DNA of 64,000 bases from CAZWSX01 sp964636985 (GTDB taxonomy: Bacteria > Planctomycetota > Planctomycetia > Pirellulales > Pirellulaceae): NCBI GenBank assembly GCA_964636985.1, contig CAZWSX010000004.1, positions 344,556 to 408,555 of the forward strand, in the 5' to 3' direction. Made by a program: the position numbers and the translations under genes. The notes beneath the pieces are model-generated. The model was not told where the DNA came from. It searched no databases and saw nothing but the letters and a program-made list of their open reading frames with translations. The stretch's first letter is position 1, and each line of letters begins with the position of its first letter. Below are positions 34,251 through 42,651 of this stretch, piece by piece.

Positions 34251-35303
34251 ATGCTCCGGCCCACACAGATTTCGATACCGACGCTGGTTCGCGTGAAGCC
34301 AGGCGCAATCGATCGGCTTGGAATCTACCTGCGTCGCGATCATCGCAGCTCGGCGGCGGTTTTTGTAAGCCGAGGACTGGTCTCCCCCATCCCTGAACGC
34401 GTCGGCCGTGGCCTGGAGCTGGAGAACGTCGAGGCTGCGATGTGGACCGAAGTCGCAGACAACGACCTGGAAGGCGCCGCGAAACTCTTCGCCAGGCTGC
34501 CCCGGGGAGTTTCGGCGATCGTGGGCGTCGGGGGAGGAAAGGCGCTCGATGTGGCAAAGTACGTCGGGTTCCTCGGCAGGCTTCCCTACTACGCCGTCCC
34601 CACTTCGCTTTCGAACGACGGCTTTTGCAGTCCGCAATCGAGTTTGACGGTCGCCAGCCATCGCCGCTCGCTTCCTTCCGCACTTCCCTACGGCGTTGTC
34701 ATCGATACCGAAATTTGTCTGAGCGCACCCAAGACGCTCACGTTGTCGGGCATTGGCGATCTGGTCGCGAAGTTCACTGCGATCCACGACTGGAAACTTG
34801 CGTTTCACCAAACCGGCGAACCAGTCGACGACTTCGCGGCACTCCTTTCCGATGGCTCCATCTATTCCTTCTTGGGGCGGCCGACGCTGGATCGCGAAGG
34901 CATCCGTCTCCTCGCTATGTCGCTGATGCTCAATGGCATCTCGATGGAGATTTGCGGTTCATCACGCCCTGCCAGCGGCAGCGAGCACTTGATTTCGCAC
35001 GCGCTCGACGCGATCTCGGCACGTCCGCGGCTACACGGCTTGCAGGTGGGAGTCGCCACCTATCTGATGAGCAAACTTCAAAACGCCAATTCCGAGCAGA
35101 TCGCATCGCTATTCGAGACGACGGGATTTTGGCAAGCCATTGCCGACGATCCCTTTTCTCGGAAAGAATGGCTCGAGGCGATTCGCACGGCGCCTTCGAT
35201 CAAGCCTGGCTATTTCACTTTTCTCTCGACGCGAGACGTTTTGCCCGAGGCCGCGGCCCTTCTGGCAAGCGATCCCTTCCTGGTTCCTTGTTTTGTCGAT
35301 TAG
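34251..35303 (+). CDS. Glycerol-1-phosphate dehydrogenase-like protein (EgsA/AraM family)
   Basis: 350 residues. It shows the iron-alcohol-dehydrogenase-type fold with the NAD(P) loop VGVGGGKALDVAKY (91-104), TSLSNDGFCSP (substrate/metal region, D123), GIGD (D170) and two metal-ligand segments, SGSEHLISHALD (H246, H250) and RLHGLQVGVATYL (H262). The family reduces dihydroxyacetone phosphate to sn-glycerol-1-phosphate, the archaeal enantiomer; some bacteria use it for other lipids. Its partner here is a HAD phosphatase 1 bp upstream. Acetate kinase begins 2 bp downstream. A related dehydrogenase of this fold cannot be fully excluded. Confidence 0.83.
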   Translation: MLRPTQISIPTLVRVKPGAIDRLGIYLRRDHRSSAAVFVSRGLVSPIPERVGRGLELENVEAAMWTEVADNDLEGAAKLFARLPRGVSAIVGVGGGKALDVAKYVGFLGRLPYYAVPTSLSNDGFCSPQSSLTVASHRRSLPSALPYGVVIDTEICLSAPKTLTLSGIGDLVAKFTAIHDWKLAFHQTGEPVDDFAALLSDGSIYSFLGRPTLDREGIRLLAMSLMLNGISMEICGSSRPASGSEHLISHALDAISARPRLHGLQVGVATYLMSKLQNANSEQIASLFETTGFWQAIADDPFSRKEWLEAIRTAPSIKPGYFTFLSTRDVLPEAAALLASDPFLVPCFVD

Positions 35304-35305
35304 TC

Positions 35306-36496
35306 ATGTACATCGTCCTTTTCAATGCCGGCAGCAGTAGCCTTAAGTGCTCGTTGTTCAAGCTCGACTCCGACGAGCCTGCGGCGCAGGCGCAAGCCGA
35401 CTGGGCCAGTACGCCGGCGAAGTATCAGTTCTCCGTCACGGATGGAAACTCGCGGCGCGAGGAAGTGAACTGGCGCGGCCATGGCGAAGCGGTTCGAAGG
35501 TTTCTCGACGATTTAAAGGCAAGTTTGCCTGGGGGATTCGACGCTCAGTCTTTGAGCGCCGCGGCGCACCGTATCGTCCACGGCGGGGAATTCAGTTCGT
35601 CGGTCTTGATCACGCCGGCCATACAGCAGCGGATTGCGGCGCTGGCTGAATTGGCTCCGCTTCACAATCCGCCAAGTCTGGAGGCGCTCGCCGCGGCTCA
35701 AGCCACGCTGCCGAATGTTCCGCACGTCGCCGTGTTTGATACCGCATTTCACAGCACGTTGCCTCGCGAGGCCCGCGTATACCCGGTCCCTGGCCAATGG
35801 ACCAACGAATGGGGCATTCGTCGCTACGGATTTCACGGCCTCAGCCACAGTTACTGCAGCGGGCGAGCCGCGGAAATGCTCGGGCGACCTGTGGGATCAG
35901 TGCGGATTATTGTGTGCCACTTGGGACACGGCTGCTCGGCGGCGATAGTTCAACATGGCAAATGCATCGATACGACAATGGGCTACACCCCGCTGGATGG
36001 ACTGATGATGGCGACGCGCTGCGGATCGATCGATCCCAGCATTGTCCTCCATGTTCAGCAGCGCTATGGCCTCACGGCGGAGCAAGTCGATTCCGCCCTC
36101 AATCGCCAATCAGGGTTGTTGGGGGTTTCCGGAACCTCGGCCGACATGCGGCAAGTCCTCGAGGCGGCGAAGCAAGGTGACGACCGCGCGCAATTGGCGA
36201 TTGCCATCTACACGCATCGCGTGCGAAAGACGATTGGCGCGGGCGCCGTGACCATGGGAGGCGTCGATGCCGTCGTCTTTACGGCGGGAGTCGGCGAACA
36301 CTCGGCGGAGATTCGAAAAGCGATCTGCAACGGACTAGAGTGCATCGGACTGGAACTGGACGAGGCACTCAACGCGGCCTGTCACCCGGATGCGGATGTC
36401 GCAACGCCGTTGTCCCGCGGCCGCATCCTTGTGATTGCAACGCGCGAAGATCTCACCATGCTCCGCGAGACCCGTCAGGTATTGGCGAAAACCTAA
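35306..36496 (+). CDS. ackA: Acetate kinase
   Basis: 396 residues from the ATG at 35306 (MYIVLFNAGSSSLKCSLF); a much longer in-frame reading from 34442 lies over the dehydrogenase gene and is rejected. Motifs: NAGSSSLK, AAHRIVHGG, VAVFDTAFHSTLP, RRYGFHGLSHSY, VCHLGHGCSAAI, DTTMGYTPLDGLMMATRCGSID (split for description) and VFTAGVGEHS. It interconverts acetyl phosphate plus ADP with acetate plus ATP. Together with phosphoketolase this gives ATP without passing through pyruvate. Length and motifs are fully normal. It is two bases downstream of the dehydrogenase gene. Confidence 0.97.
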   Translation: MYIVLFNAGSSSLKCSLFKLDSDEPAAQAQADWASTPAKYQFSVTDGNSRREEVNWRGHGEAVRRFLDDLKASLPGGFDAQSLSAAAHRIVHGGEFSSSVLITPAIQQRIAALAELAPLHNPPSLEALAAAQATLPNVPHVAVFDTAFHSTLPREARVYPVPGQWTNEWGIRRYGFHGLSHSYCSGRAAEMLGRPVGSVRIIVCHLGHGCSAAIVQHGKCIDTTMGYTPLDGLMMATRCGSIDPSIVLHVQQRYGLTAEQVDSALNRQSGLLGVSGTSADMRQVLEAAKQGDDRAQLAIAIYTHRVRKTIGAGAVTMGGVDAVVFTAGVGEHSAEIRKAICNGLECIGLELDEALNAACHPDADVATPLSRGRILVIATREDLTMLRETRQVLAKT

Positions 36497-36528
36497 GCAA
36501 AGTTTGGCTATGTGAGAACATAAAGATT

Positions 36529-37254
36529 ATGACGACCTCGAACACACCTCAATCGTCTTCGTCTGCCGTCAGCATCGCCGATGAAGAAGCGGTTCAGCAG
36601 ATCCTTGCCACGACGGTCTTTAATTTGTGGGACATCGTCAACAATTTGACGAGGATCAAGCCCGCCGGACACGAACACTACCGAGTCACCATCTTCGGCT
36701 CGGCACGAGCGAAGCCGGGTTCATTTGTTTACGAGGAAGTCAAGCGAGTCGCCACCGCGCTTGCCGAAATGGGGTGCGACATCATCACGGGCGGGGGCCC
36801 GGGGCTTATGCAGGCCGCCAACGAGGGGGCCGCGGCTGGCGGCGATCCGGGGCGGAACAAGTCGATTGGTATCCGCGTGCAACTGCCCTTCGAGCAGGAC
36901 GTGAACTCGTTCGTTCAGCAAGCCTTCGAACACAAAACGTTCTTCACTCGTCTGCATCATTTCGTGCTCACGTCGGATGCCTACGTCGTGGTTCCAGGCG
37001 GAATCGGAACCGTACTCGAGCTGGCCATGATCTGGCAGCTACTTCAGGTGAATCATATTCAGGGCGCGCCGTTGATTCTCGTCGGAAAGATGTGGTCTGA
37101 CTTCGTCGCCTGGGGAAAGACGAATTTCCTGTCGCCCCAATTGCACCTGGCAAACGCCGAGGACCTCGATATCCCGACGTGCGTCAATACAGGCGACGAG
37201 GCCATCGCGCTCCTTCGAAAGCATCAGTCGGCCTGGCTCGCGGCCAAGAAGTAA
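36529..37254 (+). CDS. LOG-family protein (possible lysine decarboxylase fold)
   Basis: 241 residues from the ATG at 36529. The Rossmann-like LOG fold shows RVTIFGSARAKPG, GCDIITGGGPGLMQAANEGA and VVVPGGIGTVLELAMIWQLL, with the PGGxGTxxE motif intact. Such proteins hydrolyse nucleoside monophosphates (cytokinin riboside monophosphate phosphoribohydrolase) or similar; the large-group members here could act on other nucleotides. It starts 32 bp after ackA and is 35 bp before ppk2, in the same orientation. Confidence 0.9.
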   Translation: MTTSNTPQSSSSAVSIADEEAVQQILATTVFNLWDIVNNLTRIKPAGHEHYRVTIFGSARAKPGSFVYEEVKRVATALAEMGCDIITGGGPGLMQAANEGAAAGGDPGRNKSIGIRVQLPFEQDVNSFVQQAFEHKTFFTRLHHFVLTSDAYVVVPGGIGTVLELAMIWQLLQVNHIQGAPLILVGKMWSDFVAWGKTNFLSPQLHLANAEDLDIPTCVNTGDEAIALLRKHQSAWLAAKK

Positions 37255-37289
37255 TACCATCCCGTCCCAAGCAACGATCGGAGTCGAAT

Positions 37290-38099
37290 ATGCCAAAGCA
37301 CAAGCCCGATGACGCAACTGAAAAGCTGAAGCGAAAAGACTACGAGGATGAGTTAAAGAAGCTGCAAGGCGAACTGTGCAAGCTTCAAGCATGGGTCAAG
37401 GAAAAGGGCCTGCGGGTGATCATCGTCTTCGAGGGGCGCGACGCGGCTGGAAAAGGAGGGACGATACGCGCCATCACCGAACGGGTTAGCCCACGCGTGT
37501 TTCGCGTGGTGGCGTTGCCAGCGCCCTCGGATCGCGAAAAGTCGCAAATGTACATTCAGCGCTACATGGCACACTTTCCGGCCGCGGGGGAAGTGGTGAT
37601 TTTCGATCGCAGTTGGTACAACCGGGCCGGCGTCGAGTACGTAATGGGCTTTTGTACCGAGGAACAGCACGAGAAGTTTCTGGAGGTCTGCCCCCAGTTC
37701 GAACGCTACGTCATCGACAGCGGCATTCAGCTGATCAAGATCTGGCTCGAGGTCAGCGACGAAGAGCAAAAACGCCGCTTCGAGGCCCGCATCGAAGACC
37801 CGCTGCGGCAGTGGAAGCTGAGCCCGATGGACCTCCCATCGCGAAGCAAGTGGTACGAGTATTCGCGTGCTCGCGACGTGATGCTGAAGGCGACCGATCT
37901 TCCTGAATCGCCGTGGCATATCCTCCGTTCGGACGACAAACGCCGAGCTCGCCTCAATTGCATCGCGCACTTGCTCCACTTGATTCCCTACAAGGAAATC
38001 GAACGCGAAAAACTAAAAATCCCCGACCGGAAAGAAAAGCACGCCTACGACGACGCAGCGTCGCTGGAAGGAAGAACCTTCATACGCGAGCGATACTGA
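37290..38099 (+). CDS. ppk2: Polyphosphate kinase 2
   Basis: 269 residues from the ATG at 37290. Walker A FEGRDAAGKGG (48-58), Walker B VVIFDRSWYNRAGVE (D106), lid region with KRRFEARIEDPLRQWKLSP and the C-terminal DDKRRARLNCIAHLL segment are those of single-domain PPK2. It uses polyphosphate to phosphorylate nucleotides (GDP or ADP), or the reverse. It is the last gene of the plus-strand run; convergent with the methyltransferase, 37 bp away. A perfect 12-bp palindrome GCTGATATCAGC begins at 38100. Confidence 0.96.
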   Translation: MPKHKPDDATEKLKRKDYEDELKKLQGELCKLQAWVKEKGLRVIIVFEGRDAAGKGGTIRAITERVSPRVFRVVALPAPSDREKSQMYIQRYMAHFPAAGEVVIFDRSWYNRAGVEYVMGFCTEEQHEKFLEVCPQFERYVIDSGIQLIKIWLEVSDEEQKRRFEARIEDPLRQWKLSPMDLPSRSKWYEYSRARDVMLKATDLPESPWHILRSDDKRRARLNCIAHLLHLIPYKEIEREKLKIPDRKEKHAYDDAASLEGRTFIRERY

Positions 38100-38111
38100 G
38101 CTGATATCAGC
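38100..38111. repeat. 12-bp perfect palindrome after ppk2
   Basis: GCTGATATCAGC lies directly after the ppk2 stop at the convergent end with the methyltransferase gene. It could be a weak hairpin or a binding site; there is no T-run for a terminator. Confidence 0.4.
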
Positions 38112-38136
38112 ATCGCGCGGGCCAACGCTTAGTCGC

Positions 38137-39150
38137 TCAATTTCCTTTGTGGGAAACAATCGCTTGTTGGGGAGTCGGGTGAAGCGGATGGAACTCGCTT
38201 TTGGCGAAGCCTGCCGCATTGAAGACGCCATCGTATTCTTCGAACGTGTAGGCGTCGCCAGCCGCCGTGGTGGCGAGCATCGTGAGCGCGAACGTCGCTG
38301 TGGCGGGTGGCGACGTACGATTGGCGTCGGGAACGAATTCCAAAGTGATCGCGCGGCCGTTTGGAGCAAGCGAATCGTACGTGCGGCGAGCAATTTTCTC
38401 GCACGTTGGCAGATCGAAGTGGTGGAAAAAGTTGGTTAGCAGGACGATATCGTAGGGGCCGCCCCAATCGACGTCGAAGGCGCTCCCAGGCAAAAGTTCG
38501 TGCCGATTAGCGACGCCAAACCGCTGTGCGTTTTCGGTGGCGACCGACAACACGTTGGGCCAATCGAGCGCGGTGATTTGAGCTTGCGGATATGCCTGAG
38601 CCACGGTGATGCCGAAGATGCCGTGCCCCGCCGCGACGTCGAGCACTTTCAATGGCTGCGATGGTTCGCCGCCGATCAGCTGCGTCATTAATTGAGCCGG
38701 CATGACCATCATCGGTGCCATGGCGCGAGCGAATGGCACCCAGATCGGATTGTCGTGCGAGACGGTCCCTTCGCTGGAGACAACGGTTCCACCCTTTCGC
38801 ACGGTGCCGGCCAGGTCGGCAAAGCAGGCCGTCAGGCTTGGTTCCAAAAGAAATCCGGTGGCGCCGCCCAAGTAGGCGCGCGAATTCTTGTCGAGAAACA
38901 TCGCGGTATCGGGCGTCGCCGCGTAGCGATCTCCTTGCTTGGAAAGAAAACCTAAGATGGTGAGATAATCGGCCAGGATTCTTATGCCCCGTTCCGCGGC
39001 GCCGCACTTTTCCGCAATCTCCCGCGCCGTTTTGGGGCCGCCCGCGCAAGCGGTAAAAAGGTCCAATTGAATTGCCGCCTTCAAGGCCTCCGTTCTTTGG
39101 TAGGCATTAATGGTTTCGAAGAAGAGATTGGGAGACGGACCTGTCGTCAT
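38137..39150 (-). CDS. SAM-dependent O-methyltransferase-like protein
   Basis: 337 residues. The N-terminal winged-helix dimerisation domain (about 15-95, SPNLFFETINAYQRTEAL, CGAAERGIRILADYLTILGF) is followed by a Rossmann methyltransferase domain with motif I VLDVAAGHGIFG, ALDWPNVL and the YDIVLLTNFFHHF segment. This is the plan of small-molecule O-methyltransferases such as those of the hydroxyindole/hydroxyneurosporene group. Substrate unknown. The gene is isolated, convergent with ppk2. Confidence 0.88.
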   Translation of the reverse strand: MTTGPSPNLFFETINAYQRTEALKAAIQLDLFTACAGGPKTAREIAEKCGAAERGIRILADYLTILGFLSKQGDRYAATPDTAMFLDKNSRAYLGGATGFLLEPSLTACFADLAGTVRKGGTVVSSEGTVSHDNPIWVPFARAMAPMMVMPAQLMTQLIGGEPSQPLKVLDVAAGHGIFGITVAQAYPQAQITALDWPNVLSVATENAQRFGVANRHELLPGSAFDVDWGGPYDIVLLTNFFHHFDLPTCEKIARRTYDSLAPNGRAITLEFVPDANRTSPPATATFALTMLATTAAGDAYTFEEYDGVFNAAGFAKSEFHPLHPTPQQAIVSHKGN

Positions 39151-39641
39151 GCGATGCTTCCAAGGAAGAAGTGATGAGTGGCTGAGCTATTGCGATGGCT
39201 CGACTAGGAGTGTCGCCGATTGGTTCACCGCTGCGTAGGGGTGCCTGCCGCTGACGCCTGCGGTAGCCCGTCGCGATTTTGTTTCATCAAATGAGCGAAA
39301 GGTTGGCGCGTTCATCATCGACAGCGAAGAGACGCGTGAGTTCTACTCAGAGACAACTCGGATGTTTCGCCCTCGCGCGATTCGGTATCAGGTCCAGGAC
39401 GTCGATCCGTGGTTGCGTTCTAGATCAAGCGTCTTGGGTTCAAGCTCGCGCAGAAGCCATGTCTGCGCAAGTGGATTCGGCTCAACGATCCGCATGGGCA
39501 TGGGGTGAATGCGCCCTTGTTGCGTCGTCCACGATTGATTGGCCGGTGTTTTCGTTCTACGATAGTCATTCTGATGGTCTGGTGAATGTAAGATTGTTGT
39601 TGCTGACTGCTACAAATAGGCCTTTTCACGTCTCTACACCC
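39151..39641. other. Intergenic region before the rhodanese gene
   Basis: 491 bp between the divergent methyltransferase and rhodanese genes. The rhodanese frame remains open far upstream (to about 39279), but this part has no domain similarity and the signal peptide begins only at 39642. A sigma-70-like pair is seen at 39535-39563. No other gene is supported. Confidence 0.5.
39535..39563 (+). promoter_or_regulatory. Sigma-70-like promoter candidate for the rhodanese gene
   Basis: TTGATT (39535-39540) and TACGAT (39558-39563) are separated by 17 nt and lie about 78 nt before the ATG at 39642. The spacing is ideal and both boxes resemble the consensus. Pattern reading only. Confidence 0.4.
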
Positions 39642-40571
39642 ATGAAGCCGTTTTACATTGCCGTCGCGTTGTGCCTGGTCACGTCCAATCTGTGGGCGGA
39701 GATCGGCATCATTTCGCCTATTGAAGCCAAGAAGCTCATCGATTCGCCCGACGCCAAAAAGCGGCCGATCGTGCTCGACACGCGCGGAGGTTACAAGGAC
39801 TATTTCCGTGGCCATCTGCCGACGGCTCATCACCTGAATTTCGATACGCTGCGCGGCACCGATCAAGGCGTTCCGGTGCAGTACTTGCCCGACGATTTGA
39901 CCAAGACGTTGCTGATCCGGGCGGGAGTCGATCGCACCCGGACGCACTTGATCTACGCCACGGGCGAGCAACTGCCGAACGACGAGATCCTGAGCGCCAG
40001 CATGGTGGCCTACGTGCTCGAGAAGTTCGGTGTCGAGGATATTCGCATCGTCGATGGCGGCTTGCCGGGCTGGAAGGAGGCCGGACTGGAGGCAACTCAA
40101 GAATATTTTGGCAATCCGCCTGGAACATTGCCTTCTAAAGGAAAGCCCGAGATTGCTTTGACGCTCGACGATGTTCTTAAACGCAAGAGGCAAGCGGGCG
40201 TGGTCCTGGTCGATGCCCGGCCGCACAACGAGTACGTAGGCGACGACGAGATCTGGCTTCGCAAGGGGCACATTCCCGGCGCGATCAGTTTCCACTGGGC
40301 ACGGCTCATGGAAAAAGACAACACCCACGCCTTTCTTCCGTTTGAAAAGGTGAAGGCGGAGTTGGATGCGGCCGGACTCACCAAGGACAAGGAGATCCTG
40401 GTCTACTGCGGCACGTCGCGCGAAGGGAGCTTGCTGCGGTTCTACTTGAAGCACGTGGCCGGCTATCCCAATGTGCGGCTCTACGAGGGTTCGTGGAAAG
40501 AGTACGTCTCGCTCAAACAATACCCCACCGAAACAAAAGAGAACGGGCCGCAAGCGAGCGCTGCCAAGTAG
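39642..40571 (+). CDS. Exported tandem-rhodanese sulfurtransferase
   Basis: 309 residues from the ATG at 39642, which begins a signal peptide (MKPFYIAVALCLVTSNLWA). Two rhodanese domains follow: the first (about 22-150; PIVLDTRGGYKDYFRGHLP) has no active cysteine, since the loop reads YATGEQLPN; the second (about 170-300; VVLVDARPHNEYVGDDE) has C256 in the loop YCGTSREGS. This is the normal arrangement for thiosulfate or 3-mercaptopyruvate sulfurtransferases, with an inactive first and an active second domain. It is exported, so it acts outside the cytoplasm. The Pit-type gene begins 20 bp downstream and the two seem co-transcribed. Confidence 0.9.
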   Translation: MKPFYIAVALCLVTSNLWAEIGIISPIEAKKLIDSPDAKKRPIVLDTRGGYKDYFRGHLPTAHHLNFDTLRGTDQGVPVQYLPDDLTKTLLIRAGVDRTRTHLIYATGEQLPNDEILSASMVAYVLEKFGVEDIRIVDGGLPGWKEAGLEATQEYFGNPPGTLPSKGKPEIALTLDDVLKRKRQAGVVLVDARPHNEYVGDDEIWLRKGHIPGAISFHWARLMEKDNTHAFLPFEKVKAELDAAGLTKDKEILVYCGTSREGSLLRFYLKHVAGYPNVRLYEGSWKEYVSLKQYPTETKENGPQASAAK

Positions 40572-40591
40572 AACAAGCACAGAAGCCTCGT

Positions 40592-41560
40592 ATGTTGACT
40601 GCCGTTCTCGTTCTCGCCGTTTGTTTCGTCGCCTTTACTAACGGCGCTAACGCCAATTTCAAAGGCGTAGCATCGCTTTATGGAAGCGGTACTACGACGT
40701 TGAAGGGAGCGCTGTACTGGGGGACGGCCCTCACATTCGCTGGATCGATTGCCGCCTTTTTCATCGCTGGCGGATTGCTGAAGAAGTTTGGCGGTCGCGG
40801 AATCGTAGAAGATAGCGTGGCGCAATCTCCGCAGTTTGCGGCTGCCGTAGCCATTGGCGCAGCTCTTACAAGCTTTCTCGCCACGCGGTTTGGTTTTCCC
40901 GTATCGACCACGCACGCGCTCGTCGGTGCGCTGTTGGGAGCTGGGTTGGCGAGCGGATCGAAAGTGCAGTTCGCGCCGCTGGGGATGAACTTCGTTTTCC
41001 CGCTGGTTGTCAGTCCTGTGCTGGCCGCACTGTTAGGCGGAATCGTCTACTTGTTGCTTAAGGGACTGGGGCTGTTGCCCAAAAAGCCGACTCGCACGCT
41101 GGACGTACTCCATTACTTGAGCGCGGGTGCCGCCAGTTTTGCTCGCGGCCTGAACGATACGCCCAAGATGGCAGCGCTGCTGACGGTACTCTTGAGCGCC
41201 GACTCGCATTGGGGCTTCCTGCTCGTCGCGGTGGTGATCGCGATAGGCGGTCTGCTCGACGCCGACCGCGTTGCCGAGACGCTCGGGAAGAAAGTAACGG
41301 ATATGAATCCCGGCGAGGGCTTTGCAGCCAACTTAGTGACTGCGAGCCTCGTTACCGCAGCGACGTGCTACTCGCTTCCGGTCAGCACCACCCACGTCAG
41401 TGTTGGCTCACTTTTAGGGATGGGGGCCACCACCGGCCAGGCAAAATGGAAAAACGTATTGGAGATCGTGGCGGCCTGGCTAGTCACCGTCCCATGCGGT
41501 GGGCTGATCGCGGCGGCTGCGTACGGGGTGATGCTGTGGCTCCCACGATCCGCATCGTAA
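40592..41560 (+). CDS. Pit-family inorganic phosphate (or sulfate-like anion) transporter
   Basis: 322 residues from the ATG at 40592, about ten membrane helices. The two family repeats are visible: FTNGANANFKGVASLYGSG near the N-terminus and SFARGLNDTPKMAALL in the second half, plus FPVSTTHALVGALLGAG and LPVSTTHVSVGSLLGMG. The Pit family takes up phosphate with cations; related proteins carry sulfate or thiosulfate. The co-transcribed rhodanese gene hints at a sulfur compound, but the Pit motif itself speaks for phosphate. The ArsR gene follows 231 bp downstream. Confidence 0.9.
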   Translation: MLTAVLVLAVCFVAFTNGANANFKGVASLYGSGTTTLKGALYWGTALTFAGSIAAFFIAGGLLKKFGGRGIVEDSVAQSPQFAAAVAIGAALTSFLATRFGFPVSTTHALVGALLGAGLASGSKVQFAPLGMNFVFPLVVSPVLAALLGGIVYLLLKGLGLLPKKPTRTLDVLHYLSAGAASFARGLNDTPKMAALLTVLLSADSHWGFLLVAVVIAIGGLLDADRVAETLGKKVTDMNPGEGFAANLVTASLVTAATCYSLPVSTTHVSVGSLLGMGATTGQAKWKNVLEIVAAWLVTVPCGGLIAAAAYGVMLWLPRSAS

Positions 41561-41748
41561 GGCCATGTTCAAAGAGTCTTTGCCAACTTAGCAGACCACC
41601 CAAACCACTGGCATAATCGGACTTCTCCTGCCATATTCGGCCAACGGCGCAATGAGTGGCGTTTTTTTAGGCTTCGTGTCGAAAAACTCGTCGATTCGCC
41701 GCGTCGTTGATACGATGAATACTGGTCCCGTTTTGCCTGTCAGTCAGT

Positions 41749-41766
41749 CTGGCGAAAGTCCGCCAG
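41749..41766 (+). promoter_or_regulatory. Inverted repeat in the leader of the arsR-like gene
   Basis: CTGGCG (41749-41754), spacer AAAGTC, CGCCAG (41761-41766), 25 bp before the ATG at 41792. Could be an operator of the regulator itself or an mRNA hairpin. Low confidence. Confidence 0.3.
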
Positions 41767-41791
41767 CCACTCGTGAGAAGCTTAAGTCACC

Positions 41792-42127
41792 ATGGACTCC
41801 AACGACTTTGAATCGTGTGCCGAGCGACTCAAGGCCATGGCCGACCCCGATCGTCTACGCATGGTCACCTTGCTTCGCAAGGGCCCGCTCAACGTCTCGG
41901 AAATCGCGACCGCGATGGAACAAGAAATTGCCAACGTCTCGCACCATCTTGGCATCTTGCGACGCAACCAGATTGTTCGTGCCACGAAGCAAGGACGGTT
42001 CGTGCTTTACGACCTCCATCCCGATGTCTGCGTCACCAGCGAAACGGAAAGCCCCAACCTGCAGGTGAACTTCGGTTGCTGCTTTGTCAATCTGAACGGA
42101 TCGCAGCAAAGCGGCGTTGGCGAGTAG
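41792..42127 (+). CDS. ArsR-family transcriptional regulator
   Basis: 111 residues. The winged helix-turn-helix (about 12-78) shows ERLKAMADPDRLRMVTLL, GPLNVSEIATAMEQEIANVS, HHLGILRRNQIV and the wing TKQGRFVLYDL. The ELCVCDL metal site of ArsR itself is missing, but C80 and the pair C96-C97 near the C-terminus could form a metal or redox site. It sits 231 bp downstream of the Pit-type gene and has room for its own promoter. Target and effector are unknown; it may regulate the rhodanese-Pit pair or itself. Confidence 0.88.
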   Translation: MDSNDFESCAERLKAMADPDRLRMVTLLRKGPLNVSEIATAMEQEIANVSHHLGILRRNQIVRATKQGRFVLYDLHPDVCVTSETESPNLQVNFGCCFVNLNGSQQSGVGE

Positions 42128-42300
42128 GCAGCGAGCCAGCCTGCTGCACGAACAGTCGCAGGATTTCCCGTTTTCGCTTGCTCTACGGGCGGGAAGGGCA
42201 GAGGCGTTTGCCCCTATCGATTCCCGTTAGATTTGCGTCAAAATGGCATAGGCTGATTAGCCATCGACGACGTAGAATCCGCGCCAACTAGAGAAAAGCT

Positions 42301-42651
42301 ATGAATTTGGAAGAGTTTATCCGCGACACGTTGGTGCAAATCGCCAAGGGGGCCAAAGCCGCCGGGAAGGACGTCGCGGAACTAGGTGGAAGCGTGAATC
42401 CGGCCAGCGTCATCCAGGATGCCAAGGGACGGACGATCTACCAAGAAGATGGCACTTCCGCTCCGCTTGTCGAGCGGATCGCCTTTGATATCGCGGTCAC
42501 GATGTCGTCCACAGTGGAAGCTGGAAGCGAATCGGTCCGCGTCGCCGTTCTCAATCCCGGCAAGCGAAAGTCGGAGACCTTGGCGCCTGCTGAATCGCGG
42601 ATTCGATTCGAGATTCCCATCTTGCTGCCGTTTGGCGATCCGCCCGACTAG
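42301..42651 (+). CDS. Conserved small protein of unknown function
   Basis: 116 residues that I cannot assign to a named family. The N-terminal helix (NLEEFIRDTLVQIAKGAKAA) leads to a middle part with many Gly/Asn/Pro (GGSVNPASVIQDAKG) and a C-terminal beta-rich half (VERIAFDIAVTMSSTVEA, SRIRFEIPILLPFG). No signal peptide or membrane segment, so cytoplasmic. The codon use fits the neighbours and the start has a purine-rich leader (AGAGAAAAGCT). It stands alone; 173 bp separate it from the ArsR gene. Confidence 0.75.
   Translation: MNLEEFIRDTLVQIAKGAKAAGKDVAELGGSVNPASVIQDAKGRTIYQEDGTSAPLVERIAFDIAVTMSSTVEAGSESVRVAVLNPGKRKSETLAPAESRIRFEIPILLPFGDPPD

Noticed and set aside
34442..35305. N-terminal extension of acetate kinase by 288 residues
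   Set aside because: It covers the glycerol-1-phosphate dehydrogenase-like gene in another frame and has no similarity of its own. The ATG at 35306 gives the normal acetate kinase length.
39279..39641. Upstream extension of the rhodanese frame by about 120 residues
   Set aside because: The composition is not protein-like, and the ATG at 39642 opens directly into a signal peptide. A promoter-like pair lies inside the extension.
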